In this document: positions 27,592 to 36,188 of the stretch, in pieces
Layout of the letters: every line of letters begins with the position of its first letter
How positions within the stretch are numbered: position 1 is the first letter of the stretch
Made by a program: the position numbers and the translations under genes
The notes under the pieces: model-generated
What the model was told of the DNA's origin: nothing
Seen by the model: only the letters and a program-made list of their open reading frames with translations
Databases searched by the model: none
NCBI RefSeq assembly: GCF_014646655.1
Contig: NZ_BMNR01000003.1
Span: forward strand, 161,049-225,048
Length of the DNA: 64,000 nt
DNA from: Yeosuana aromativorans
GTDB lineage: Bacteria; Bacteroidota; Bacteroidia; Flavobacteriales; Flavobacteriaceae
Reading direction: 5' to 3'

Positions 27592-29010
27592 TTAATACCC
27601 TTTGTTCTGAGGCAACAGATTGGGATTGATCTCCAACTCTGATTCTGGTATGGGCCAAAATACGTCTGTGGACTTCCAGTTCGGTTTTACTGATCCCAGT
27701 ATCTCACCTGCCTTTCCGGATCTTTTTAAATCGAACCACCTGTGACCTTGCTCAGTAAACAATTCAACAAACCGTTCATGAAGTATGGCATCCAATAAAG
27801 ATGCCTTTGATGTAGCTGGTGTATCATCAAGCCCTGCCCGGCTTCTGATTCTGTTCAGATCCTCTTGTGCACCGGCCATATCGCCCTGTTGGGCCCTTGC
27901 TTCGGCCCTGATCAAATATTGTTCTGCCAGTCTAAATACTATGGTATATTCCAAGGACTCCACCTCGCTCAACAAAGCCTTGTATTTATAGGGAAAATAC
28001 AGGGTCGTCAATCCATCCGCACTTGTAAAACTGCCAATCCAATCATCATATCTCAAATCCCCCTCTTCAAAACTGTTCAATAGGGCATTACTCAATGAAT
28101 AACGATTTCCGGGAATGGCTTGTATAATAAACTGGTTGGCTTCGTGGGTATTTCTTGTATCAGCGGGATCAGACTTGAATTGCCAAATGGTCTCCGTTGA
28201 TTCCTTTAAAAATACCTTGCTCAAGTCTGTTTCCAGTTCAAATCCATCAATGAGCAATGACGCTGTTGCTTCTGCCATTTCCCAATTTTCGGTGTACAGA
28301 TACACCCTTGCCAGCAAGGCGTTCCCTGCCGCTTTGTTCGGTATGACCCGTTCTCCCGTTGGATCTGAAGAATCCAATAGACTTACCGCAAGTGTCAAGT
28401 CGGCGATAATAGCATCATAGACTTCATTGGCAGCCGTACGCCCTATCGTATTGTTTGTTTGATAATCCGTTGTTGTCACCAATGGGACATCTCCATAAAT
28501 GTTTGCCAAAACAAAATGAAGATAAGCACGCATGAAGAGCGCCTGACCTTTGAATGTTGCTTTTTCATCCGCTCCTAAAGCTTTTGAATCATCAACACCC
28601 TTGATAATATCATTGACCGCATAAATCAGCTTATAAGCGTTTTTCCAATAATTGGCAACTTTACTGTTGATTGGAGTCATGCTATGCAGATAAACAGACA
28701 GGTCATGGGAATTCGAGGCATAATAATCCAATTCATCGGCATAAATCCCCATGTCGGCACTTAGACCGTAACCCACTATCCCATATTCCCTCAGGTTGTA
28801 ATAAACACTTGCCAATGCAGACTCCACAGTTGCCGAATCATCAAAAACTGTCTCTGACACAAGAATATTCTTTGGAGGATCGACCTCTATAAAGTCCGAA
28901 CAGGAAAGTAGTACCATAAGCATAATAGCCAAAACATAGCCTTTCTTTAAAAAGAAGGCTTTGAGGTTTATAATCGATTTGTATATTGGTTTTAATTTAT
29001 TATATTTCAT
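27592..29010 (-). CDS. SusD/RagB-family outer membrane lipoprotein
   Basis: 472 aa. Lipobox in AIMLMVLLSCSDF, then the SusD plan: TPR-like helices (FKGQALFMRAYLHFVLANIYGDVPLVT, in part) and the C-terminal RAEARAQQGDMAGAQEDLNRIRSRAGL..ILHERFVELFTEQGHRWFDLKRSGK signature (in part). It forms the lid of the SusC importer. The N-terminus is longer than usual; the second Met (MLMVLLSC region) could be nearer the start. 10 bp from susC and 4-19 bp from the protease gene. Confidence 0.93.
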   Translation of the reverse strand: MKYNKLKPIYKSIINLKAFFLKKGYVLAIMLMVLLSCSDFIEVDPPKNILVSETVFDDSATVESALASVYYNLREYGIVGYGLSADMGIYADELDYYASNSHDLSVYLHSMTPINSKVANYWKNAYKLIYAVNDIIKGVDDSKALGADEKATFKGQALFMRAYLHFVLANIYGDVPLVTTTDYQTNNTIGRTAANEVYDAIIADLTLAVSLLDSSDPTGERVIPNKAAGNALLARVYLYTENWEMAEATASLLIDGFELETDLSKVFLKESTETIWQFKSDPADTRNTHEANQFIIQAIPGNRYSLSNALLNSFEEGDLRYDDWIGSFTSADGLTTLYFPYKYKALLSEVESLEYTIVFRLAEQYLIRAEARAQQGDMAGAQEDLNRIRSRAGLDDTPATSKASLLDAILHERFVELFTEQGHRWFDLKRSGKAGEILGSVKPNWKSTDVFWPIPESELEINPNLLPQNKGY

Positions 29011-29020
29011 GATCTTATTA

Positions 29021-32000
29021 TTAAAAATTAAACTGGGCTCCTAGAGAAATTTGTCTGAGAGGTGGCAAAATGATATGAGAATGGTGCTCTGGATCGGGAC
29101 CATCATAACCAGTTAAAGTCCATAAATTTTGACCTTGCAGATAAACATTGACAGCCAATTTCTCGTTACCCCTATTTGGTATGTTATAGTTTAAAGTGAC
29201 ATTGCGAAGCCGGATAAATGAGGCATCGGATATCGCTTTATCGCTATTTCTATATTGATCACGACTGGGAACCAAACTATAATTAAACCCTGAAGTAGCT
29301 ATCATTAAGGATGATTCATCCCCTAGTTCCTGCCATCTATCCAAATAGTCTACAGAGGTATTTTTCATGAGCCCGGGCGCGGCTTGCTGACTAAAATTAT
29401 TATAGGCCTTTTGTTTCTTAAATTGAAAAAAGACTTCCAGGGACAGATTTTTATAAGTAAACGTATTTCCCAATCCTCCATAAAATTTAGGAGCTAAATC
29501 CTCAATCCATTGACGATCTTCCAAACTACTGATTATTCCATCATTGTTATAATCCTCAAATTGATACCTGCCAGTATCAGGATCGACCCCAGTGGCATGA
29601 TAAACTTTCCTAATTGTAATGGGCTGTCCAACAACATAAGTGGATGCGAATGTAGAATTCTCTATACCAGGAAACTTCAACAACTTGTTTTTAGGTACTG
29701 ATACATTAAATGAGGTTGTCCATTGAAAGTTTTCGTTTTGAATATTCCTTGAATTTAATTCTATTTCCCATCCACTATTTTGGACCGTGGCATCCAGATT
29801 GCCCGTTAAACTGTTAAAACCCGTCGTTGCCGCTAAGGGAATACCAACTAATTGATTGGAGGAGCGATTTTGATACCAAGCCGTATTTATTAAAATACGA
29901 TCCTTAAAAAATCCAAGCTCCAAAGCCAACTCCAATTTTGTATTGACTTCCCAACCAAAAAGTGGATTGGAGATTCCAGAGGGATCCAGTACCAAGGTGC
30001 CGTTATATTCATTACCTGTTACATTATAGGAACTTAAAAACTGATAATCCCCAATATTATCACTACCAGTGGTTCCATAGCTCCCCCTAAGCTTTCCATA
30101 GCTCAACACCTTACCAGATGCCAAAAAATGTTCCTCAGAAAACAACCATGCCATTCCAATGGCTCCAAAATTACCATACTGTCGCCCTGGACCAAACCTT
30201 GATGAGCCATCCCTTCTTCCTGTTAGATTTATGATATATTTATCCTTAATCTTAAGGTTCACCCTTCCAAAAAATGCCTGATAATTATATTCACTATCAC
30301 TTGACGTCCTTACTTCCAAATCATTTGCCGCAGCGATATTGTTTATAAGACCATTATTGGGAAAACCTGTGCCCTTAAGAGCCAACTGATTGGTCGTTTG
30401 GCTTTGAAACGTGGTTCCTATCAGCACCTTAAGATCCATGCTTCCCCAGTGCTTTTCCCATTGGACCTGAGGTTCAACGATCCAGGAATCCCTGGAGGAA
30501 TCATTGGTGGTAATTGATGAATATCCTTCAGATGTAAATCCATAACTTGGGTTTCTTGAGGTATTGAGCAATAATTTCTTTGAAGCAATCTGGTAATTGT
30601 TATATCCTAAATTTGTGATGACCTTTAAACTCGGCAATAAAAGAAAGGACATATTAATACCCGTCATTAAGCTGTTTATCTTGGCGTCATAATCATCATC
30701 CAATACAGCCAATGGGTTTTCCCATGTATTGTTTTCCCAATTAATACTGCCATCTTCTGTGTACAGTTCAGGGGCATTGGGTGGCAAACTATATGCGCTT
30801 CTCGTCAAATCGGTGCGGGGCATGTGATTACGTTCTTTAGTATAGTTAGCAGTCATCTGAACAGTAAACCTTCCGTTTTCTGATACATGATTGATATTAC
30901 TATGTAGGGAGTATTTTTTATAATTGGAATCCCCAGGAAACACAGTGGTCTCCTTTTGGTAGGCACCACCGACCAAAAATCGGGTTTGTGAGCTGCCCCC
31001 CGATACCGACAATTGGAAATTGTTACGATAGGCAGTTCCTCCTATCAGTTCCTTTTGCCAATCGGTATGGCGGTTTTGGTCCCAGGATTTAATATCCGGC
31101 CAAACAAAATCATAGGCTGGGTTTTCCAAAAGACTGCCGTAACCGTCATTGACTACTGCTTCCCGTCGTAATTCCAGATATTGCTGGGTATTCATCAAAT
31201 CCAAAAAATGGGACACCTGTCCCAGTGAACTGCTTATGTTAGCCTTAATCTGGGTCATTCCTGCCTTGCCCTTTCTAGTGGTGATAAGGATAACGCCATT
31301 GGCGCCCCTAGCACCATAAATAGCAGTAGCATCAGCATCCTTCAAAATTTCTATGCTTTCAATATCAGTAGGATTAAGGGCATTCAAGGGGCTAATGTCG
31401 GCATTATTAATGCCGGCGGAAAGTTCGGCAACTCCTAGGGACTGTGAAGCCCAAGGCACACCATCCACAATGTATAAGGGCTCTGTACTATCTTTTATAA
31501 AATTCTTTCCTCGAATTTGTATATCATAGCCACCTCCCGGGACTCCGGTTTTTTGTATGATATTTACACCGGGCAGATACCCCTGCATGGCTCCTAATGG
31601 GTTATTTACCGGTTGTTTTTCAATGGACTTGGCAGTGATCCTTGAAATGTTTCCCGTGCGTTCCTTGTCCCTGACCGAATAATACCCGGCATTGATTTCT
31701 ACGGCATTTAAGGCCGTGACATCGGTTTCCATGACCACATTGAGCTTGGCAGCCCCGTTTACTGGAACTCTTTGGGTTTTATATCCTACAAATGAAAACT
31801 CCAGTACATCATTGTTCTTGGCATTAATGGTATAAGCCCCATTAAAATCGGTACTGGTTCCCCTTTGGGTTCCTTGCACCCTGATGGTCACCCCAGCCAA
31901 GGGCATCCCATCGGTATCGGTTACTGTTCCATGCACCTCGGTTTGTTGCCCTACAAGAAAGAACGGTTCCTTTGAGAGAAAACGAGCGTTTGATATGTGA

Positions 32001-32083
32001 ACATGGGCATAAGATGGAGCCATTACTACCATTACCAAAGCATATAGTAATGTCCTCCCTGTATTTATTGGTTTATTTTTCAT
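29021..32083 (-). CDS. SusC/RagA-family TonB-dependent outer membrane importer
   Basis: 1020 aa. Signal peptide, carboxypeptidase-like regulatory domain (EVHGTVTDTDGMPLAGVTIR), TonB-dependent plug with the SusC signature (GVPGGGYDIQIRG, IVDGVPW, IEILKDADATAIYGARGANG) and a 22-strand barrel ending in an aromatic-rich strand with terminal Phe (ISLGAQFNF). It pairs with the downstream SusD protein. No sigma/anti-sigma pair is adjacent; the two-component system at 21.5-24.2 kb is the closest regulator. Confidence 0.95.
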   Translation of the reverse strand: MKNKPINTGRTLLYALVMVVMAPSYAHVHISNARFLSKEPFFLVGQQTEVHGTVTDTDGMPLAGVTIRVQGTQRGTSTDFNGAYTINAKNNDVLEFSFVGYKTQRVPVNGAAKLNVVMETDVTALNAVEINAGYYSVRDKERTGNISRITAKSIEKQPVNNPLGAMQGYLPGVNIIQKTGVPGGGYDIQIRGKNFIKDSTEPLYIVDGVPWASQSLGVAELSAGINNADISPLNALNPTDIESIEILKDADATAIYGARGANGVILITTRKGKAGMTQIKANISSSLGQVSHFLDLMNTQQYLELRREAVVNDGYGSLLENPAYDFVWPDIKSWDQNRHTDWQKELIGGTAYRNNFQLSVSGGSSQTRFLVGGAYQKETTVFPGDSNYKKYSLHSNINHVSENGRFTVQMTANYTKERNHMPRTDLTRSAYSLPPNAPELYTEDGSINWENNTWENPLAVLDDDYDAKINSLMTGINMSFLLLPSLKVITNLGYNNYQIASKKLLLNTSRNPSYGFTSEGYSSITTNDSSRDSWIVEPQVQWEKHWGSMDLKVLIGTTFQSQTTNQLALKGTGFPNNGLINNIAAANDLEVRTSSDSEYNYQAFFGRVNLKIKDKYIINLTGRRDGSSRFGPGRQYGNFGAIGMAWLFSEEHFLASGKVLSYGKLRGSYGTTGSDNIGDYQFLSSYNVTGNEYNGTLVLDPSGISNPLFGWEVNTKLELALELGFFKDRILINTAWYQNRSSNQLVGIPLAATTGFNSLTGNLDATVQNSGWEIELNSRNIQNENFQWTTSFNVSVPKNKLLKFPGIENSTFASTYVVGQPITIRKVYHATGVDPDTGRYQFEDYNNDGIISSLEDRQWIEDLAPKFYGGLGNTFTYKNLSLEVFFQFKKQKAYNNFSQQAAPGLMKNTSVDYLDRWQELGDESSLMIATSGFNYSLVPSRDQYRNSDKAISDASFIRLRNVTLNYNIPNRGNEKLAVNVYLQGQNLWTLTGYDGPDPEHHSHIILPPLRQISLGAQFNF

Positions 32084-32670
32084 ATTTTTGAATTAGTATT
32101 AAACATATTTTGTTAATCGTAAGCCTCCTACATGACCTGCAAAGTTTATAGGGGGTTTTTTTGTTGTTAGTGTCTATTCATAGGCATTGTGTTTTTGTTG
32201 GTTTATCAATTAATATGGCCTTCATCAGCCCTTTGGGCCCATTTTATGCAATCTGTTTACTGCATCAAGTGACTAACCCAAACAATTAGGGCAAAAGGGC
32301 CTCTGAAAGCATGTATGTTTTAGGCTTTTATAGGGGTTTGTCCGGATACAATTAAATGGAAAACGACTAGTTATGGGAATCAAGGTGAAAGGACATCCGG
32401 AAACAAGGTTTGGCGTACGTCCCATAACAAAGGGCCTATTATATAGGGTTCTTGGGCTTTTTACTGAACAGGATATCAAACACGGTATGGTTCAACATGC
32501 AAAGATGTTGAAACGATCGGTGATGTTTTATGGTACAAACCCTGTGTTGCATCCTGTTTTAAGTTTTAAAACCACTTTTTTGCAATGCCCCGTAACAAAA
32601 AACAACGCTAAGAATGCTAAGTGAAAGCCTAAATGTAAGGATACAAAAAAGGCATGGAACTCAGCTTACT
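32084..32670. other. Long upstream region of the susC operon
   Basis: It holds the leftward susC promoter and leader. An 83-codon frame (32373-32624) exists but has no recognisable family, no start context and ends in simple sequence, so I do not call it. The minus strand has TAAACTTTG at about 32141-32149, one base off the TAnnTTTG spacing, as a possible -7 box. Confidence 0.35.
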
Positions 32671-32776
32671 GCCATTGAGGTACTGGTATACCGTGCAACA
32701 ATAAGTGAGCCCACGCCAGTCAGACGTGAGCACTTTACTTATCATCTCGTTGCAAAAATTACCAGTTTTCAATGGC
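32671..32776. repeat. ~106-bp imperfect inverted repeat
   Basis: Nested matching arms: GCCATTGA (32671) / TCAATGGC (32769), ACTGGTA (32682) / TACCAGT (32760), GCAAC (32695) / GTTGC (32749), an ATAAGT / ACTTAT pair, and CACG / CGTG near the centre with an 8-10-nt loop. Arms differ by small indels. It could fold as one long RNA hairpin or be a miniature transposable element. It lies at the junction of the SusCD region and the defence island. Confidence 0.6.
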
Positions 32777-32913
32777 GAGATTCAAAGCGAATGCTTCAAT
32801 ATTTTATTTGAAGAATCGCAAAATTAATATTTCAATGGCTAATATAATAAAATATTTCAAATTACGGTCTATCACCCGTGATTTTTTATAACTCAAACTT
32901 TTTCTTTGTTATT

Positions 32914-33147
32914 ATGACTAGCATCAATGTTGAAATATGTGTCTACATTACAAAGGAATGGTTATTCCCTTGGCTGAAAGAAGGAAAGTCCCAAAATTCC
33001 TTTGCCATTAAACATAATATTGATGAAAGTACTGTTAGGAAAATAAAAAGCAAAAAAGGTTACAGAATACCTGTTGAAACCTTAACCAAAATCTGCGAAG
33101 CTAGAGGGATCAAGTTATCTGAGTTTTTTAAGATGATTGGGTATTAA
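32914..33147 (+). CDS. Small XRE-type HTH protein
   Basis: 77 aa from ATG 32914 (an upstream frame to 32878 adds a hydrophobic, unlikely N-terminus). The HTH is in the C-terminal two thirds (SQNSFAIKHNIDESTVRKIK, then IPVETLTKICEARGIKLSEFF). Convergent with the Abi gene. Probably a regulator of the island or of a lost neighbour. Confidence 0.6.
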   Translation: MTSINVEICVYITKEWLFPWLKEGKSQNSFAIKHNIDESTVRKIKSKKGYRIPVETLTKICEARGIKLSEFFKMIGY

Positions 33148-33203
33148 ATTTTAAAATTAGAGTATTGATCCAACAAACCTGCCTATTAAATACTTTTCTC
33201 AAT

Positions 33204-34127
33204 CTAATTAATCTTCCAAAGCGGTTCTCTTTCCCAATTAGGCTTCATTCCTAACGCATAAGGATCTACATTAGGATATTTAACAAATAAATCATTTAAT
33301 CGTATTGTAAATTGGTTGTTAGGATGAATAGTATCCAGTAAATATTTCATTAAACACATATGAACATAGAGTTTACTGAACTCATGCTGTTTTGGGACAT
33401 TTGCATCATCTGTAATCCAATGATTAGGCGGATTAGGTAATAGCTTTACAGTACTTGGCAAATTCCGATTCCATAAACGCGAATGATGTGCACAAAAGTT
33501 GCGAATTTGAGCTATAGATTGTAACCAACTTGGTAAATAGGTATGGTTTACTGCTCCAAATTCTTGTGCAATTCCATCTTTTGCTTTAACTGTATGTATT
33601 AAGTTACCATACAGCTTTGAAAGATTGCCAAAACTTACTTGCTCCAAACTTTTCCAAGATGGTGGAAACCTTAAATCGTCTTTGTGTTTTTTATAGTGGT
33701 TCTTTATAGTAACATCTTTACTTCTTGCTCTTGTAATCTCTTCTTCAATTTTAGCCAGTGTGCGTGTAAATTGTAAGGTATCAATAAAAATACTTGCGTT
33801 AGCAAACCACCAAGGATCTATTTCGTGAGATAACTGATAAATAAGTTTGGTGCGTAAGCTTATTTCTATTTTTTCAATAACATCAAATAATAACAAGCGT
33901 AATTCTGCATCAAAATTATATAAGGCTACTACGTCTATAAATCTGCTATTGGGTTTAAAACTATGTTTTTCCTTATCTTCTTGCATGACATACCAATATT
34001 CCCCAAGACGGTAGTAACTTATATTTGCCAAGTACTTTTCCGCTAATGGAACATTGGTAATTTCTAACCCTCTTTTTTGTAGTTGGGCAATCTGCTCTTG
34101 TATCGTAGTGGCCTTTTTGCTAAACAT
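33204..34127 (-). CDS. Abi_2 (AbiD/AbiF-like) abortive infection protein, HEPN nuclease fold
   Basis: 307 aa. Typical Abi_2 start (KATTIQEQIAQLQKRGLEI) and family blocks ANISYYRLGEYW, ALYNFDAELRLLLFDVIEKI (in part) and IRNFCAHHSRLWNR. The last contains R-X4-H (about 207-212), the HEPN RNase active-site motif. These proteins stop phage by killing or arresting the host, probably through RNA cleavage. Directly upstream is a short stretch with its own promoter box, hairpin and terminator-like structure (34128-34234), suggesting an RNA partner. Confidence 0.88.
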   Translation of the reverse strand: MFSKKATTIQEQIAQLQKRGLEITNVPLAEKYLANISYYRLGEYWYVMQEDKEKHSFKPNSRFIDVVALYNFDAELRLLLFDVIEKIEISLRTKLIYQLSHEIDPWWFANASIFIDTLQFTRTLAKIEEEITRARSKDVTIKNHYKKHKDDLRFPPSWKSLEQVSFGNLSKLYGNLIHTVKAKDGIAQEFGAVNHTYLPSWLQSIAQIRNFCAHHSRLWNRNLPSTVKLLPNPPNHWITDDANVPKQHEFSKLYVHMCLMKYLLDTIHPNNQFTIRLNDLFVKYPNVDPYALGMKPNWEREPLWKIN

Positions 34128-34226
34128 AAAAAAGCGTTTTATTGTTTAACAAACGGAAGGTATATAAAGCAAAAGACACACCCTGGGACGCTGTTCTAAT
34201 GGGTAGCGTGGTGTGTACTGTTACTG
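34128..34226 (-). ncRNA. Candidate structured leader RNA of the Abi_2 gene
   Basis: On the minus strand, a promoter box is followed by a hairpin with arms ACACACCACGCT (34205-34216) and ACGCT plus ACACACC counterpart (AGCGT.. / GGTGTGT at 34176-34192) interrupted by a 5-nt bulge. Then comes a second AU-rich hairpin (34135-34155) and six T right before the Abi ATG. That layout, about 90 nt, is a small terminated RNA upstream of a HEPN toxin. It could equally be an ordinary structured leader. Confidence 0.45.
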
Positions 34227-34234
34227 CAAAAGTA
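34227..34234 (-). promoter_or_regulatory. -7 promoter box for the Abi leader
   Basis: TACTTTTG on the minus strand matches TAnnTTTG exactly and lies about 10 nt upstream of the hairpin arm. No clear -33 TTG is visible. Confidence 0.5.
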
Positions 34235-34290
34235 CAAACTTTATACCATATTTTACTACTTTTTACCATATTTTTTGTTTTCTATTATAA

Positions 34291-34325
34291 AGATTGCCAC
34301 GTCGCTACGCTCCTCGCAATGACAC
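34291..34325. repeat. Dispersed REP-like repeat, intergenic copy
   Basis: AGATTGCCACGTCGCTACGC followed by TCCTCGCAATGACAC. A related copy lies inside the restriction gene (38592-38618). It is 8 bp past the stop of the 37-aa ORF and has imperfect dyad symmetry (ATTGC..GCAAT). Confidence 0.7.
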
Positions 34326-34332
34326 TTTTTCA

Positions 34333-34446
34333 TTATTTTTTTGACTTACTATCTTTTGGTTTTAGCGAATTAGACGGTTTAGAAGTAGTTCTTCCTAAAT
34401 CAATTTTCACTGTTTTTGTTTTACCTGTATTGTTTTGCTTTGCCAT
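34333..34446 (-). CDS. 37-aa basic protein, paralogue of the neighbouring 41-aa protein
   Basis: ATG 34446 to TAA 34333-34335. Starts MAKQNNTGKTKTVKIDLG and ends in a Lys/Ser tail. It shares the MAKQNN start and the R-T-T-x-K-P motif with the upstream 41-aa ORF (PS/KP-rich middle). It starts 7 bp after that ORF ends. Too short for automatic gene callers, but the paired similarity and tight spacing argue for translation. Function unknown. Confidence 0.55.
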   Translation of the reverse strand: MAKQNNTGKTKTVKIDLGRTTSKPSNSLKPKDSKSKK

Positions 34447-34453
34447 AATTATA

Positions 34454-34579
34454 TTATTTAGAGGGTGATTGTTTTGGCCTTACAGGTGGTTTGGGGGTTG
34501 TACGCCCTTTATTACCTCCGTGTCGAGGTTCAGATGGTTTTTGACTTGGTTTTGGTATTGGATTGTTTTGTTTAGCCAT
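34454..34579 (-). CDS. 41-aa proline-rich basic protein
   Basis: ATG 34579 to TAA 34454-34456. Starts MAKQNNPIPKPSQKPSEPRH and continues GGNKGRTTPKPPVRPKQ. Its start codon overlaps the stop of the membrane-protein gene (TAATG), so it is translationally coupled. Paralogous to the next ORF. A disordered, positively charged peptide; no known family. Confidence 0.6.
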   Translation of the reverse strand: MAKQNNPIPKPSQKPSEPRHGGNKGRTTPKPPVRPKQSPSK

Positions 34580-35019
34580 TATTGATATGCATTAACGATT
34601 GTATAAATTAATATTGAAATGATACCTAAACCTAAAAGGATTATAGATGACAAATTCAATCGAGAGATAATCCTATTTCGGCTGTCTATTTTTTCTATTA
34701 AATTGTCATATTCTATTTCATCATCTATATCTTGAATTGTTTGTTCATTGTATTTACTTGACAAAAAATGAGATAGTAAGTTTATAAATAGTGTAAATGC
34801 CAATAACACCCAGCCTAATGCTATTACCCAAATAACAATGGACTCTTTCAAAGGACTTATTTTATCAATAAACGTAATGGTTAAGCCAAGTGCACCTGAT
34901 GCGATAAAGGTTATATACTTTTCAAAGTCATCGTCGCTTTTGCTTTTTTGCTCTAATACCGATTTGCGATATTCCTTCCATTCTTTAATTTCCTTTTTTG
35001 ACTTTCCCATATTTAACAA
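34579..35019 (-). CDS. Small membrane protein with 2-3 helices in the defence operon
   Basis: 146 aa (or 143 from the Met at 35010). A charged cytoplasmic N-terminus (~40 aa) is followed by a helix pair (residues ~42-83), a charged linker (DIDDEIEYDNLIEKIDSRNR) and a C-terminal helix (SIILLGLGIISILIYTIV). The plan resembles SLATT-like or 2TM effector proteins of defence loci, but I cannot assign a family with confidence. It lies 30 bp downstream of the DUF3800 gene and is coupled to two tiny ORFs. Confidence 0.65.
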   Translation of the reverse strand: MLNMGKSKKEIKEWKEYRKSVLEQKSKSDDDFEKYITFIASGALGLTITFIDKISPLKESIVIWVIALGWVLLAFTLFINLLSHFLSSKYNEQTIQDIDDEIEYDNLIEKIDSRNRIISRLNLSSIILLGLGIISILIYTIVNAYQ

Positions 35020-35048
35020 TTTTCGATAAAATCATTTAATCTATTTTT

Positions 35049-36188
35049 TTACTTAATACTCAAAGTTTCGACTAAATTTTTTAGTTCTTCCATATCTGAT
35101 AATGGGATAAAGTCTCCAACTGTTTTATTGGCAAAAACACCATTTGCTATTTCAATCTTTTTTAACATCGGTAGTATATAATTAAGATAATGAGTAAAAT
35201 AAGTATGAACATCTGATTTGTTTACAGCTAACTTATACCCACTTGTACTTGATGATGAAACTATAATTATTCCCTTAAACCTTAATTCTTTAACAATTAA
35301 GCGTAAATTTTCAATTGAGAGCTCTTTACCATTATAATATTTTAAAGCATTAGTAATCCCATATGTTTGAGCATACTTAAATGGAAGCACTTTTTGATGC
35401 CATAGTAAATAATCGAGTACTGCTTTTGAAACATCATCAGCAACCGTATCGTAAATTTTAATTGCATCATTACGTACAATTTCATAAACTTCTAAATCGA
35501 TTCGGTTTTCAGGATTCACAATAAAGGTTTTATTGTCGACCTTATCAGGGAAGAAAGTAATATTAGGTGTGATTGATTTTAAAGTATACAATATCTCTTC
35601 ACTGTTGTTTGACATAAATGAAGCATTAAAAACTCTACCGTAAGAACCAGCTATTAAATCGGCCAATTGGATGAGGGGTTCCTCTTTATCATCTGAAATA
35701 TGATATTGCTCAAAAAAATTGTTTTGATAATTTTGCTTGATATAATTTTTTAGTTCGCTACTATATTTTTCGCTTATCAAATTATCCATAAAAATCTCAA
35801 ACTCGGAAAAGTTATTATTGATTTGAGAAACAAAGATCCCTCTAAAATATTTGTAGAAGACTTCTTTAAATCTTAAACCTCCACTATCCTTTGATAACTT
35901 TTCCTTATCTACAACAAGTAGATAAATAATGAAGTTTAAATTTTTAATTAAATACTCTAAAATTTCAATTCTTTTCTTTTCATCCTTTAGAACTTTTGAA
36001 TTTGATTTAATAGGGTTACCATAAAAAAAGTTCTGACTTATTTTGTCTCGTACTTCTCTTGCCTTGACTAAATTCGATTCTTTTACCACGATCGCAGCAT
36101 AAACAAAATGCGTAATGTTTTTTACATCATTTTGATTTAATGTAGAAGTACCAAACTCATCCCCAAATATGTAAACCTTCTCGCTCAT
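35049..36188 (-). CDS. DUF3800 protein with C-terminal helical/wHTH-like region
   Basis: 379 aa. DUF3800 signature: acidic pair at the start (VYIFGDEFG, Asp10-Glu11) and PLIQLADLIAGSYGR (about 172-186), consistent with an RNase H-like fold with putative metal-binding acids. The C-terminal ~130 residues (LLWHQKVLPFKYAQTYGITN, then IENLRLIVKELRFKGIIIVS) look like a winged helix. DUF3800 genes are frequent in defence islands, with unknown targets. The stop of the upstream IIG gene abuts its start (0-bp gap). Confidence 0.8.
   Translation of the reverse strand: MSEKVYIFGDEFGTSTLNQNDVKNITHFVYAAIVVKESNLVKAREVRDKISQNFFYGNPIKSNSKVLKDEKKRIEILEYLIKNLNFIIYLLVVDKEKLSKDSGGLRFKEVFYKYFRGIFVSQINNNFSEFEIFMDNLISEKYSSELKNYIKQNYQNNFFEQYHISDDKEEPLIQLADLIAGSYGRVFNASFMSNNSEEILYTLKSITPNITFFPDKVDNKTFIVNPENRIDLEVYEIVRNDAIKIYDTVADDVSKAVLDYLLWHQKVLPFKYAQTYGITNALKYYNGKELSIENLRLIVKELRFKGIIIVSSSSTSGYKLAVNKSDVHTYFTHYLNYILPMLKKIEIANGVFANKTVGDFIPLSDMEELKNLVETLSIK

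Noticed and set aside
32373-32624. 83-aa plus-strand ORF upstream of susC
   Set aside because: No recognisable family or paralogue; probably chance.
32695-32753. Integron attC site (AAC..GTT core with hairpin)
   Set aside because: The hairpin carries GCAAC/GTTGC but not the RYYYAAC/GTTRRRY boxes and no integron integrase is present.
34142-34468. 108-aa plus-strand ORF
   Set aside because: It runs antisense through the Abi leader, a REP-like repeat and two small minus-strand ORFs; hydrophobic composition comes from T-rich sequence.
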